Shown here piece by piece: positions 50,489 through 60,521 of a stretch of 64,000 nucleotides of DNA. The notes below the pieces were generated by a model that ran no database searches, was not told the DNA's origin, and saw nothing but the letters and a program-made list of their open reading frames with translations. Numbering within the stretch: position 1 is the first letter of the stretch; every line of letters begins with the position of its first letter. This stretch comes from Phorcus lineatus (Eukaryota > Mollusca > Gastropoda > Trochida > Trochidae), in contig OV121087.1 in assembly GCA_921293015.1 (NCBI GenBank), forward strand, positions 8,444,501 through 8,508,500, given 5' to 3'. Made by a program: the position numbers and the translations under genes.

Positions 50489-51294
50489 GTTCATACCTCC
50501 ATAAACTTAATTTCGTGACGTCACATCATTTTAAGCCACGCCCATCGACGGAACTATTTGTAAACAAGTTACGTTTTTCTAAAAATAGCAACACTTTGTG
50601 CAATGCCACTCCTTGAAAGTAGGTAAATAAAAAAATAACATAATTCAGTATGAAATAATTATTGTTGTCAAAGGTTCAAAAGGTAGTCCTTTTCATAATA
50701 AACAAGAGAGCTCTATCAGAAATTACAACCGATCGTGTTCCACCCCTCAGAAGGCAAATGTCATTGTTCAATGCTCTCGCGGCCGTTGCAGGGAGGTTGG
50801 CAAAGTAATGTCGTGAAGTTCATGAACAGAGTTAAGCTTGGCTCCTCAACAAGTTTAAGAACTGTGTGCTGTTTAATCAGATTCCGTTAGATCGAGATCA
50901 TAACACCACCAGTATATGGCATCTACGAGGGTAAATTCGGTTGGTTTCCTCTCCGAGTTCTACGTTCGCGATTTGTGTTTACAACTGTGAGAACTAGCAA
51001 TGTCAAGGCCACGTGTGACGGACGTCTGATAAGTTCATGGCCACGTGCGTTGTAGATTTTGATTGGCTGATGAACGTTTTGTAGGCGGGGCTAGGGATCC
51101 GATGAAGTTTTGATTGATATTTTAACTCTTTCATGCTGTTGAGCGTTGAATTCATTCGCGTATATAGTGCAGCTCTATTTGGTGCAAATATGCATATTTA
51201 GAGCAATAAAATGTTTTAAAAACAACTAGTATGTATATATTTATTTATTTATAAGAATTGACTTCAACATTTATTAAGTTCATGGAGGTATAAA
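50489..51294. mobile_element. Candidate non-autonomous element with inverted ends
   Basis: GTTCATACCTCCATAAACTT at 50489 (23-base match zone 50489-50511) is repeated in inverted form at 51272-51294 with two mismatches. The 0.8-kb interior is clearly GC- and CpG-richer than its surroundings, includes two GATTGGCTGA motifs and CCACGTG sites, and has no coding frame. It could be a MITE-like element or a captured promoter-like fragment. Confidence 0.45.
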
Positions 51295-51394
51295 CTTAAA
51301 AACCGATGTGCAAACTCCGCGTAAATCCGCTACGCGGATTCACCCAGTTTGCAAATCGGTTTTTAAGTTTATAAAAATATAAGTCAATTCTTAA
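51251..51394. repeat. Long stem-loop
   Basis: Inner arms 51290-51330 and 51334-51372 share ATAAACTTAAAAACCGAT and GCAAACT with a GCGGATT tip. Outer arms 51251-51264 and 51381-51394 pair AAGAATTGACTT. The left side carries about 25 unpaired bases that hold the inverted end of the 50489-51294 element. Confidence 0.7.
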
Positions 51395-51496
51395 ATAAAC
51401 AATATCCTAAATATCTCGTGCGAGCTAATGTTTAGTTGTTTTTTCTAGTCAGATTTTTTCTGTGTAAAAACAATCTTGCACAAAGAAAGAAAACAT

Positions 51497-51520
51497 CACT
51501 ACAAAAATGACTTGGTTTCC
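51497..51520 (+). repeat. Left CACTA terminal inverted repeat
   Basis: CACTACAAAAATGACTTGG, continuing into GTTTCC. One mismatch to the right end over the first 24 bases. Confidence 0.9.
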
Positions 51521-52040
51521 GGTGTACGGAAACCAACCAGAAACGACATGGAAACCAATATTTCCACTTGGTTTCCGGACTTGGTTTTCATAGTTTCAAT
51601 CTGGTTTCCGTGAACTTGAAACTTCCTGAAAATTACCCAGATCCGACTGGTTTCCATCACGGAAACATTACACACTATCCAAGCGGGATCCAGTTGGTTT
51701 CCGTGATATTAGTTTATTGTTGGTTTCAACCTGGTTTCCATAGTTAGGTTTACTGTAAGTTTCAACTTGGTTTCCATATTCTTTTAGTTTATTGCAGGTT
51801 TCAACTTGGTTTCCGTGTTTTAGTTTATTGTAGGTTTCAACTTGGTTTCCATATTCTTTTAGTTTATTGTAGGTTTCAACTTGGTTTCCGTGTTTTAGTT
51901 TATTGTAGGTTTCAACTTGGTTTCCGTGTTTTAGTTTATTGTAGGTTTCAACTAGGTTTCCATGTTCACTTTATTGTAGGTTTCAACTTGGTTTCTGTGT
52001 TCTTGTTTTATTGTAGGTTATAACTTGGTTTCAGTGTGTT
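51500..52040. repeat. Left subterminal repeat array
   Basis: From about 51720, nine tandem units of 35-40 bases each contain GGTTTCAACTTGGTTTCC followed by a TTTTAGTTTATTGTA spacer. Units nearer the end are more scrambled and include both TGGTTTCC and GGAAACCA. In plant CACTA elements such motifs bind an accessory transposition protein. Here that role is inferred. Confidence 0.88.
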
Positions 52041-52475
52041 TAGTGTATTTTGTTAGTTACTCATCATTCGGTTACGTACCCTGGTTAACTCTCACATTCT
52101 CAGTGGGGTATCCTCCTATCATAAATAGGGCATGTAATGTAATCCATTAAATTCATAATGACAAAGATCATAGAAACAACGAATGAGTAAATATATATAA
52201 GTAGAATAATTTATTTTCAACATTCATTGAAAACACATATAATTCACTCATCAAAATATTCAATAATGCATGAATAAATAGTCGACATTTATTAACTTAT
52301 ATGTTAACCAAGTGACATAACATCCTGTTTAACAAATACATTTTATCAAAGTCCTCAAAGAATCATAATCTATAATATGGTCGTTGTATTTTCTGGTCGT
52401 CCAGCTTTCTGTTATATATAGCCTAACAGCTTTGGACTTTCCTAGGAGAGGCAGATTGAAAACATTTCTCTCTTC

Positions 52476-54989
52476 CTAGACTACAGCAGGGGTACAAGTT
52501 GTTCTTAACTCTGGAAACTCTCTCTCTTTCTGTTCTCGGGTCAGTTGAAGTGGCTTGGGCCTTATAACTGCTCTCCAGTTTCTGAAATATAGACAATAAA
52601 GAAATTTAACAATCCATAAATGATAAAATACCTGGCGCTAAAATCGTACTATATAACCATAATGAATTTTGGTGACCTTTCCAAACGATCAGCTTTTTCA
52701 AATGATTGTCATCGATGGTAGATATCGATATCATTTACTTGTTGAATTTATATTCCAAACGTTCATTGCCTAAAAATGATTGAACGCCGTGACAATAAAC
52801 TAAGTGGCAGTCCAATGCCAAGAGTTACGTCATTATGACAGGAAATATATTCAGCCTGACGGGTAGAAGGCGCTAAAATCAAATAGGTCTAATTAGAGAC
52901 CATTAAATTAAAATTGCGAAGAAGTGCGATTGCATTACATAATGGGCACCTGCTTCTCATAAAATTTAGAGTCCTTTACCCAGTCTGAGTGTTGTTAAAA
53001 CATTGGGTAGACGGCGTAATTGATGTACACATGCTACGGGAAAATGCGTGTAGCATCGTATTAAAATACATTCTTTCGCTTGGAACAATACAAATAACTT
53101 AAGGTATATTAAATAACAATTTATCGATGGTTACAGTTCTTTGGATAACCTTTTATGTTTAAACGGTTGTTAAAACAGCGAGTCTTTGTTATTCTTTTTT
53201 CAATTAGGAGGTTATAGGGGTAACTACAAGCATGTCACGCGGCAGGACATGCACACCTCAGTGACCACGGGCCCTTTCAGTTCTTCTCACTGATCCTAAT
53301 TACCTGCATGGTGTTTCAAAAAAGCCGTACTAAAGTTGTTTATCGGCCGATTTCGAAAATTTATATTTAAGTCACTGGCAATTTTGTAAATAGATTTTAA
53401 TGAATCACGAAAGTTTCTATGAGTCATTTCAGTCGATCTTAAAGATTTGTTTACACATAAATAAAGTATAAATTTTGTATATATAATGTGTTTATATTCA
53501 TTATGTATTACGGTACTGCATATGGGCTTGAGGTTTTTGTGATTTGAAAAAAGACTTGACTTCAATTATATGTTTAACTTTTGGAAACGTTATATGTTTT
53601 TTTTAATTAGTTTTCTATCAGAATTGATATCGTCAATTTTCACAAATTTCTTATTTTCAGTTCTCATTAAAAACCAAAACAACAATGGACATGATTATTA
53701 TCTTAACTCTCCAGAAATATTGCAATTTCTTTTATCAAGGCAGTAGTTTTACACATCAACATTATTTGAAATTTCAACATTGTTTGAAAAACTTTTTGCT
53801 TAATGCTGACTGCTGTTTTATGTACTTACATTTTTTTATTCTTTTGCGGACAACATGTGGGCCTTTAATTTAACACTCTTTTTTCTTCTCAGATAGTCCC
53901 TCTAGTTTGTCCAAATTCTCCCCTCTGAAATGAAAATATGATCATGTAATGGTTGCAAGGGAAAAGACAATGCCACTTACAAGTATGCACATTTCAAGAT
54001 ATTTCATTATGATCTAGCTTTATTATTCAGGATTGACCACTTTGTTCAAATCCAAAGTGTTCATAATTTTTTAAAGTTGAATTGCATGGTTCATTAAAGC
54101 AGATGTGAATGCAAGGACTCTGTATTTGGATATCAAGCACCTGACTGTAGTTAGCTTATCATATTGTTTTGACATGTACTGATTTTTTTAAGATGTCATA
54201 CCTTCACTTGTCCCAACTCCTGGTCATCTGCACCATTTTCTTCTTTCCTTCGTCATCATCTGCTGTTCTGCATTAGAGATAAAGGAAAAGTGCTACATTT
54301 TAACCAAGATTACAGTTATATCAAAAATTCAATACTTCGATTAGACACTACAATGTAATATTTAGATCAGACGACAACTAGTGGTATAGTGTTGCCCATA
54401 TGTTTAATAAAGTTGTGACGTCACAATATTAGCACCCCGAGCACAATGCCCACCATGGCAGATATTTACAGATTTCAAACAAAGATTGATAGTGTAGATA
54501 TAGAAAAAACTTTAACGGTTGTTCAATGCTAAAATTTGTTAACATTATCATTTCATATGTGGCACAATTTAGCTTAAAATGTTATCTTGGTAATGGAAAG
54601 AATTCATTTAACCACACAACGCATATTTTGTAACATAAAACATTTACGTCACTGAGTAGCATGCACTTACATGCACAATATACCCTGTTAAACTTTTAGC
54701 GAAACATTGATCAGACCATGGCCATGAATAGAAATTGGGTTTCATTCGATCTATGAAAAGAAATGTTTCTTATTCTTATTCAAATCCTCTTTTCTTCTCG
54801 CGCAAATAACCGTACAATTTTTATAAATGCTGCAGTGTAATTTACTGTACCTGGTAATGGCTGCGCTGAACAAGTGTTGTCAACATCCCGAACTTGAGGT
54901 TCCAAAGCTTCTAGTGTGGTTTTCGCTGCCATTTCTTCGATCAAAACGAAACGGTACAGGCTTGTTTCACTTAGTTTGGTTTTTACCAT
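52476..54989 (-). CDS. Predicted small spliced gene inside the CACTA element (minus)
   Basis: By-eye model with four exons. Exon 1 is 54989-54851: 46 codons with an internal MAAKTTLEALEPQVRD segment, ending at a good donor (CCAG|GTACAG). Exon 2 is about 54262-54208, with acceptor AACAG and donor CAA|GTGAAG, and is rich in Asp/Lys. Exon 3 is about 53924-53877, after ATTTTCATTTCAG, starting GGENL-like. Exon 4 is 52581-52476, after TTGTCTATATTTCAG, ending TPAVV and a stop. With these choices one frame stays open for about 115 residues. The exon 2 and exon 3 donors are weak, and alternative joins close the frame. Exon 4 is also open in a second frame as far as 52423. The product is acidic/basic, has no recognised domain and is probably intracellular. 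Confidence 0.3.
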
Positions 54990-55054
54990 ATGAGATTATG
55001 TTAACGTGAAAGGAGTCGACCCTGTGTACTTTCAAAACAACTTCTCCGCTGGAA

Positions 55055-55243
55055 ACGTGACAAAATGGCGGCGAGAGGGGCATTGTGGGTCAAAACAATT
55101 ACCTAATACTTTTTTAAATTGACAACTTTAAAGCAATAACCTGGACCAAAGTTGGTTGTGAATGCGAATAGTATTATAAAACGGTCCCTCTTGATTATAT
55201 TGGCATTGTTTAGACAACATTTCACAACTTCGTGTGTCCCCGG
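55055..55243. promoter_or_regulatory. Candidate bidirectional promoter with YY1-like site
   Basis: AAAATGGCGGCGAGAGG at about 55063-55079 matches the YY1 consensus AAnATGGCGGC. It lies in a CpG-containing stretch between the start codons of the two divergent gene models (54989 on minus, 55244 on plus). No TATA box is seen. YY1-type sites are common at TATA-less animal promoters. Confidence 0.45.
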
Positions 55244-56898
55244 ATGACTGATTCGTTACTTCCGTCAAGCTTGTCAACACGGCGTGCCGACGCAGGTAAG
55301 TCACGTGTGTTTTTACAGTTGCTTGAGTTTAGATTGGGTCCTGTTACGAGTGTGAATGCCGAAAGATAATGACTTGACACTAATTAATCGTTAACAACTT
55401 GAACTCAATGTCATGTCAGGCGAACTAATATTGATTTTGTTTCGAAACATTACTTACCAATACGAAGTGATACAAGAGGTACATTTATTCTCGTTGTAAG
55501 AAAGCGATTTTAGAAAATTCCAATGATGTAAGTAACCTGTTGATACAAAATAACCAACTCTGCCGTGATGGACTAAGACTGTAAATCGTATTGGTTATTT
55601 TACCTGAAACAAAGGGATTTTCATTGAGGCCTTATGGCTTGTACTATTATCCCTCGAATAGAACATTTTACATCATTACAAAAAAAATGTAATAACTGCC
55701 ATAACATATTTATAACTATGTACAGCGAATCTTTCAACATTAAGGATATGAAGATTTATAAATAAAATGGATACCACATTATATGATACAGGTCCAGAAG
55801 ATGAACGTGTACCAGCCATGGTTGATAATAACAAAGGGGTCAGTTTGTGAAAACTTTATTGTAAAATAATCTGTTAATATAGTTTTGACTTGTGCTATTC
55901 AAAAAGTGAATCGAGATGAAATGAACTAAACTGTAATACAATGTGAAAAAAACGAATTTACTGATTTCTATGTAACATACATATTGTGTCCTAATAAGAT
56001 TTCACAGTGCTTTAACTTATTTGTGTGAAGATACATGTATTTCATTTTCAGAATCTTTTTAAGACTTTGTAGTTTTATATCTTCTTCCTCCTCTGTCAAT
56101 GTTCAACCTATGTGATAACAGAAATATGTTTTATTCTAGTTTTATCAAAACTAGATACTTTCAATGTTGTATTATTATCAATATTGTTTAGCAATAACAT
56201 TCTATCATTTTGTAACCATGATAAATGTTATGTTATAGGATCTGGATGAGGTGTTCTGTCACCATTTTGACAAGTATGTCAGTCATACCAGTGAGACCAC
56301 GAACAGGAGCCACTGGTCAAGAAGGCATGCAAGCTTGAGCTTAACTTTAGGTATGGACTTTAACCGATTTAGGAGATAATATAACTCATATATTGCTTTC
56401 TGTATTTTCTGTTTATCCTAAATAAAGTTTTTATAAGTTATAAATAAACTGGCATATGAATATGTCATCAAATCATCTTTTGTCATCTAAACCAATTCTA
56501 TATTAAATAGAATGTATCATTATGAGATTATCAGACATGTATCTACTGTACCTTTACAAATGATAAGCCATCAATTTGGTCCCTGATAATTTTGCCATCT
56601 GATAAAATGTACATAAAATATATATACATAAAATAAATCAAAGTATACAATAAATACCCCATAAAACTGAGAACGTTGTCATGCTCTTAGATAAATATTA
56701 TGTTCTTATTCAATAACTAATATCAATAACATGTATTCAATTCACCAACTATAGAAACTTATATATGCTGTATGATATCAATCATCATTTAAGTAATATT
56801 AAAGTAATGTTTCAATGTACCTATTGCAGTATCATTATTTTTAAATACTACAACATTACTTATTAGTTAAGTGATTGTCATTTACAAATTCAGATTAG
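55244..56898 (+). CDS. Predicted small spliced gene inside the CACTA element (plus)
   Basis: By-eye model with four exons. Exon 1 is 55244-55295: an ATG and 17 codons, with a strong donor GCAG|GTAAGT. Exon 2 is 55792-55838, after TATATGATACAG, with donor AAAGGG|GTCAGT. Exon 3 is 56239-56350, after TGTTATGTTATAG, with donor TTTAG|GTATGG. Exon 4 starts at 56894 after ATTTACAAATTCAG and reaches a stop at 56896-56898. All joins keep one frame, giving about 71 residues. The frame is acidic in exon 2 (PEDERVP) and carries DLDEVFCHHFDKYVSH and a basic SHWSRRHAS in exon 3. A polyadenylation signal AATAAA is at 57083. I recognise no family. It could be an element-encoded accessory protein or a captured host gene fragment. 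Confidence 0.42.
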
Positions 56899-57082
56899 AC
56901 AGTTCCACAAGACATACCTACAGCAGATACCAACCTTGGATAGTTACAATCAATATCAGCCTGGCAAAACCTCATACCAAGTCAGAGTATAAACCAAGAA
57001 GAGGACTGGACATAAGCCATTCATATATATAAAGTGTGACTTATTATGTAATGAAATGTTAAATCCCTGATTATAAGGATAG

Positions 57083-57088
57083 AATAAA
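57083..57088 (+). promoter_or_regulatory. Polyadenylation signal of the plus-strand CACTA gene model
   Basis: AATAAA about 185 bases after the predicted stop codon and before the right subterminal repeats. Confidence 0.45.
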
Positions 57089-57280
57089 CAATAATTTAAA
57101 GAAGCTCAATTTGTCTTTTATTTTCAAAGTGTTACATCAATAAGTAAAAGAAACCAACCGTGAAGAGTATCCTGATGATTGTTTTTTGTTACATTGGTAC
57201 CTTGTTATGTGAATAAAAGTCTAAAATAGGTTCTAGCAGCAAAGCAACCTACTTGAATAAAATATGAGAGTACCAGAATA

Positions 57281-57560
57281 CCAGGTCATTTAGTTTCCAC
57301 TTGGTTTCCATGCACGGATATACATAACAGAAGAGATTCCAATATGGAAACCAACTGGATACCAAGTCATTTAGTTTCAACTTGGTTTCCATGCACGGAT
57401 ATACATATCATCGGAGATTACAAAATGGAAACCAACTGGATAACCAGTCTTTCAGTATCCACTTGGTTTCATGATACGGAAACACATAGATCATAGAATC
57501 CAAAATGGAAACCAACTGGATACCAAGTCACTTAGTTTCAGTGAATGGATACAAGTTGGA
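57281..57560. repeat. Right subterminal repeat array
   Basis: Three units of about 82 bases plus a partial fourth. Each holds CACTTGGTTTCCATGCACGG near its start and ATGGAAACCAACTGGATA near its end, so the core motif appears in both orientations per unit. The unit structure differs from the left array although the core is the same. Confidence 0.88.
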
Positions 57561-57600
57561 TACCCAAATTACACACTTTCCTGTTGGTTTCCAGAATTCA

Positions 57601-57624
57601 GGAAACCAAGTCATTTCTGTAGTG
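57601..57624 (-). repeat. Right CACTA terminal inverted repeat
   Basis: Reads CACTACAGAAATGACTTGG on the minus strand from 57624. Followed outwards by the CAT target duplication. Confidence 0.9.
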
Positions 57625-59157
57625 CATGTTATTTTGAAATAAGATATACGTTTGTTGCTGTTTTGATTTTCATTACAGTGACACAGTTAAAAGACAAACA
57701 TAACGCTAGATAAGAAGTAAAGTTTTTTTAGAGGAAGATAACAAGGTTCCATAATACGATTTTGACATTAGTGTTCATAAACATCGGACAAATATAGCGT
57801 AAGGTTTTTCACTAGCTATACGTTTTTTTTTACATACTTAACACGGTTTTATCACGTTTAATGTATTTACGAGTGAATCTCACCTGTTAGGACCTAAGTG
57901 TGCTTGTCACTGTGTCCAATGATCCGATTTAATCTCTTGCTTACCTTTCATTCAATCAGATGTTTCGTAAACGGTGTTTGAATTAGCACATGCTAAAGTG
58001 ACTTTACGAACCTACGACACTAACGAGCTTACGATATTGGCTTATTATGGCTTAAAAGGGCCAAATGGCTTAGGCGGTCTATTGCGTTTACCAGCCACTA
58101 CATTCTCGGGTTTTCAATCAAAATGGCCCCTTTTTATTTTCACTGTGTCACCATTTGGAATGGATAAGCCTAATATTGAAATTTAAACAACAATCAAAAC
58201 CTCTCAGTCAAATTGAATAATTAATAAAGCTTGTCCTGTGTGACTCCAACAAATCAGGAGTATATCTGATACTCTGTATCAGAGTATTGTTTATTGCTTA
58301 CAATATCATGGTATGTGTTACAACTTTTAATGCCTCGTGTTGGTATTAATGACAGGTTTAAGCAATAACTCTAACTTTAGTAATACTGGCAGTACCCGAA
58401 TGAAAGTTTGAAAAACTTAATGTCAATAACCATAACAATAATTCATTTGCTGCAAAATTACCTAAATACATAATAATGACCTGCTGCAAGTAAGTGTTCG
58501 CGGATACATTACGCTGATGACTCCTTTCTTTCACCCAATGAACATATTGACACCCTTTTCAAAGGATTAAAGTTGGTATTTATAAGGACACTTATATTTC
58601 GGTCCGAGCGCCAACACTAAATAATCATGGTCCCTCAAAACGTCAGCTGTAAATTCAAGGTACAAGATCGTGGTTGGGATGTGCTTTGGAATATTACCCT
58701 GAAAGTAATTCAAGAAGAACTGTAAAGGGAATTAGATTAATACTTCATGTAGGACCAATAATACATATATATATATAAAACTACCCCGGATGTGCGAGTT
58801 AATGCTGTGGAGTGTGGGAGAGAAAGGCAAATTTGAATTTCCCCCGAGAAACTGAACGGAAAAACCTCAAATTTTTAAAGGAATGCTACTCAAGTTAACA
58901 ACACTTGTTATTCATAACAATCCATGCATATTGAGTCATTGTGCAGTATTAGATTAACAGATAATACCGATTCAATGTTAAAAACGTATTACCTCTTCTT
59001 CATAATGAGATGGACAAGAAGATTTTAGTCTTAATCCCTTGCCAAATGAGGGAAATTACACTTAATAATGGTGAAACTGTGTGCATTTATCAAATCAAAA
59101 TGTCTTTAAAAAAGGCTATTCAAATCAGAGGTTTCATTTGGAAACGATGTCCCAAGT

Positions 59158-59163
59158 TTTATT
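59158..59163 (-). promoter_or_regulatory. Polyadenylation signal of the D3 propeller gene
   Basis: AATAAA on the minus strand, about 295 bases beyond the stop codon. The matching site in D1 (about 30070) is kept, but in D2 (about 36980) the hexamer is altered. Confidence 0.4.
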
Positions 59164-59456
59164 TCATATACGTAAAAAAACCCGCAAAGAAATAACATAA
59201 TAAAAAGCCCAATAACAATGAAAACACCAATGACAAATCTTCACATGATGAATTGAACTAAATCAAATAGCTGTAGGAAATTGAAGCAAAATGAATCAAT
59301 CCTGTTATCCGTGTATTGTCAATATTGCGGAGTCGAAATAGTGTCATTTGCTGCTTATTTAAAACGGGACTCATCGCATAGATATCAGGGTACTGTAGAC
59401 CTTGGGCATTTACAAACACGTTGATGTCAGGAAATACTATGCAATCAATTGGCATA

Positions 59457-60521
59457 TCAATTGTTTGGTTCATCTGTGATCGCTTCCACAAGTATATAAT
59501 TGGGTTTATAAATTTTAAGAGAAACAGGATATTCAAATGTACCAAACGGAGACTTGAGACAGTTATCGACTATCTGCATTGCTTCAACTCGTTTTGAAGC
59601 AGCATAAGATACATACAGAATATTCCCAGACAAACACAAAGAAAAGGGATTTCTTGTAACCTTCTTTTGACATGACCTTTTAGTACCATTAGTGTACACT
59701 GTGTGCACTACAATTAAGTTTTCATTCATAGAATGTTGCTTATAAAGTACAACCATTGTGCTGTCCGGAAATCTACCCACAGCAATGTTCCTAAATTTAT
59801 GTTCCCTATCAAATATTGTATGTGTCTTGTTAGAGGGAAGATAAGCACACAAAACTTGTCCCTTCACCTCCATCCAGCACATCAAATTCCGATGGAGAGC
59901 TACATCTATAATACGTTTGTAATGACTTGATACATACCACGTATGGTCATTTTCTCCAGTTAACTTTGATACAGCACGTATTACATTAAAAAGTTTGTAA
60001 AACAAATTGTCTTTGAAAATTATCAAGCCAGAAATAAAAGTTTTTTTTAGAATTACTTTAGAGTCTTTTTGCTCCGTAGTCTTTTTTAGTATGCATTTAC
60101 CAGTTGACCAGAACAGAGTCTCTGTTTCCTTGTCGTACACGATAGAGACCACACGTCCTGATATCTTTATCAACGTTGTCATGGTTTCGTTTTTTGTTAA
60201 TGATCCTTTAAAGACATTTCGGTTTCTTGGTCCCATATGAGACACCATAAGGTACGGTAAAGTCTTTTCCATCCTTCCAGATTTGGACTTGCTCTTTTTC
60301 TTTGTCCTCAGACGTTCAAGAACGGATTTAATTGCAGCATAATTGTACAGTTCTTCTGAATCAACACCTACATATCTACATTCTGATGGTTCAGTGCATC
60401 CAACTAAACATTTGATGATAGCTCCGTGAATTCTAAAATAAACATCTGTCTCTGTCCCAAAATATTTTCCAGAAAATAAAGTTCCAAAGAGAAGAATAAA
60501 GATACCCAACTGAACCTCCAT
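59457..60521 (-). CDS. Secreted YWTD-like beta-propeller protein (D3 copy)
   Basis: A 354-residue intronless ORF, paralogue of 37917-38987. The ATG has a good context (ACCATGG). The signal peptide is residues 1-18 (hydrophobic, ending FSG). The N-terminal cysteines C38, C42 and C48, the KKKSKSKS stretch, and the blade motifs IVYDKETETLFWST (127-140) and RIIDVALHRNLMCWME (203-218) are all conserved, as are C215/C225, C284/C296/C321 and sequons N111, N231 and N278. It has an extra Cys at 143, also seen in the D1 pseudogene but absent from D2. Runs of near identity (VVHTVYTNGT to the VEAMQI region, 271-318) contrast with variable signal peptide, residues 80-90, 140-160 and C-terminus. It probably has the same secreted propeller fold, ligand unknown. 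It could be differently regulated, as the D2 TATA-like box is not conserved here. Confidence 0.82.
   Translation of the reverse strand: MEVQLGIFILLFGTLFSGKYFGTETDVYFRIHGAIIKCLVGCTEPSECRYVGVDSEELYNYAAIKSVLERLRTKKKSKSKSGRMEKTLPYLMVSHMGPRNRNVFKGSLTKNETMTTLIKISGRVVSIVYDKETETLFWSTGKCILKKTTEQKDSKVILKKTFISGLIIFKDNLFYKLFNVIRAVSKLTGENDHTWYVSSHYKRIIDVALHRNLMCWMEVKGQVLCAYLPSNKTHTIFDREHKFRNIAVGRFPDSTMVVLYKQHSMNENLIVVHTVYTNGTKRSCQKKVTRNPFSLCLSGNILYVSYAASKRVEAMQIVDNCLKSPFGTFEYPVSLKIYKPNYILVEAITDEPNN

Larger units (their letters stand above)
51497..57624. mobile_element. CACTA (EnSpm/CMC) DNA transposon, 6128 bp
   Basis: Both ends begin CACTACA(A/G)AAATGACTTG when read inwards: left from 51497, right from 57624 on the opposite strand. 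Direct CAT trinucleotides flank it (51494-51496 and 57625-57627). CACTA termini, a 3-bp target duplication and dense subterminal repeats together define this superfamily. The subterminal arrays carry TGGTTTCC in both orientations. No transposase or large ORF is present, so the copy is non-autonomous unless exons are finely split. The interior instead holds two candidate small spliced genes facing away from a shared promoter. It interrupts the third duplication module between B3 and D3. Confidence 0.85.
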
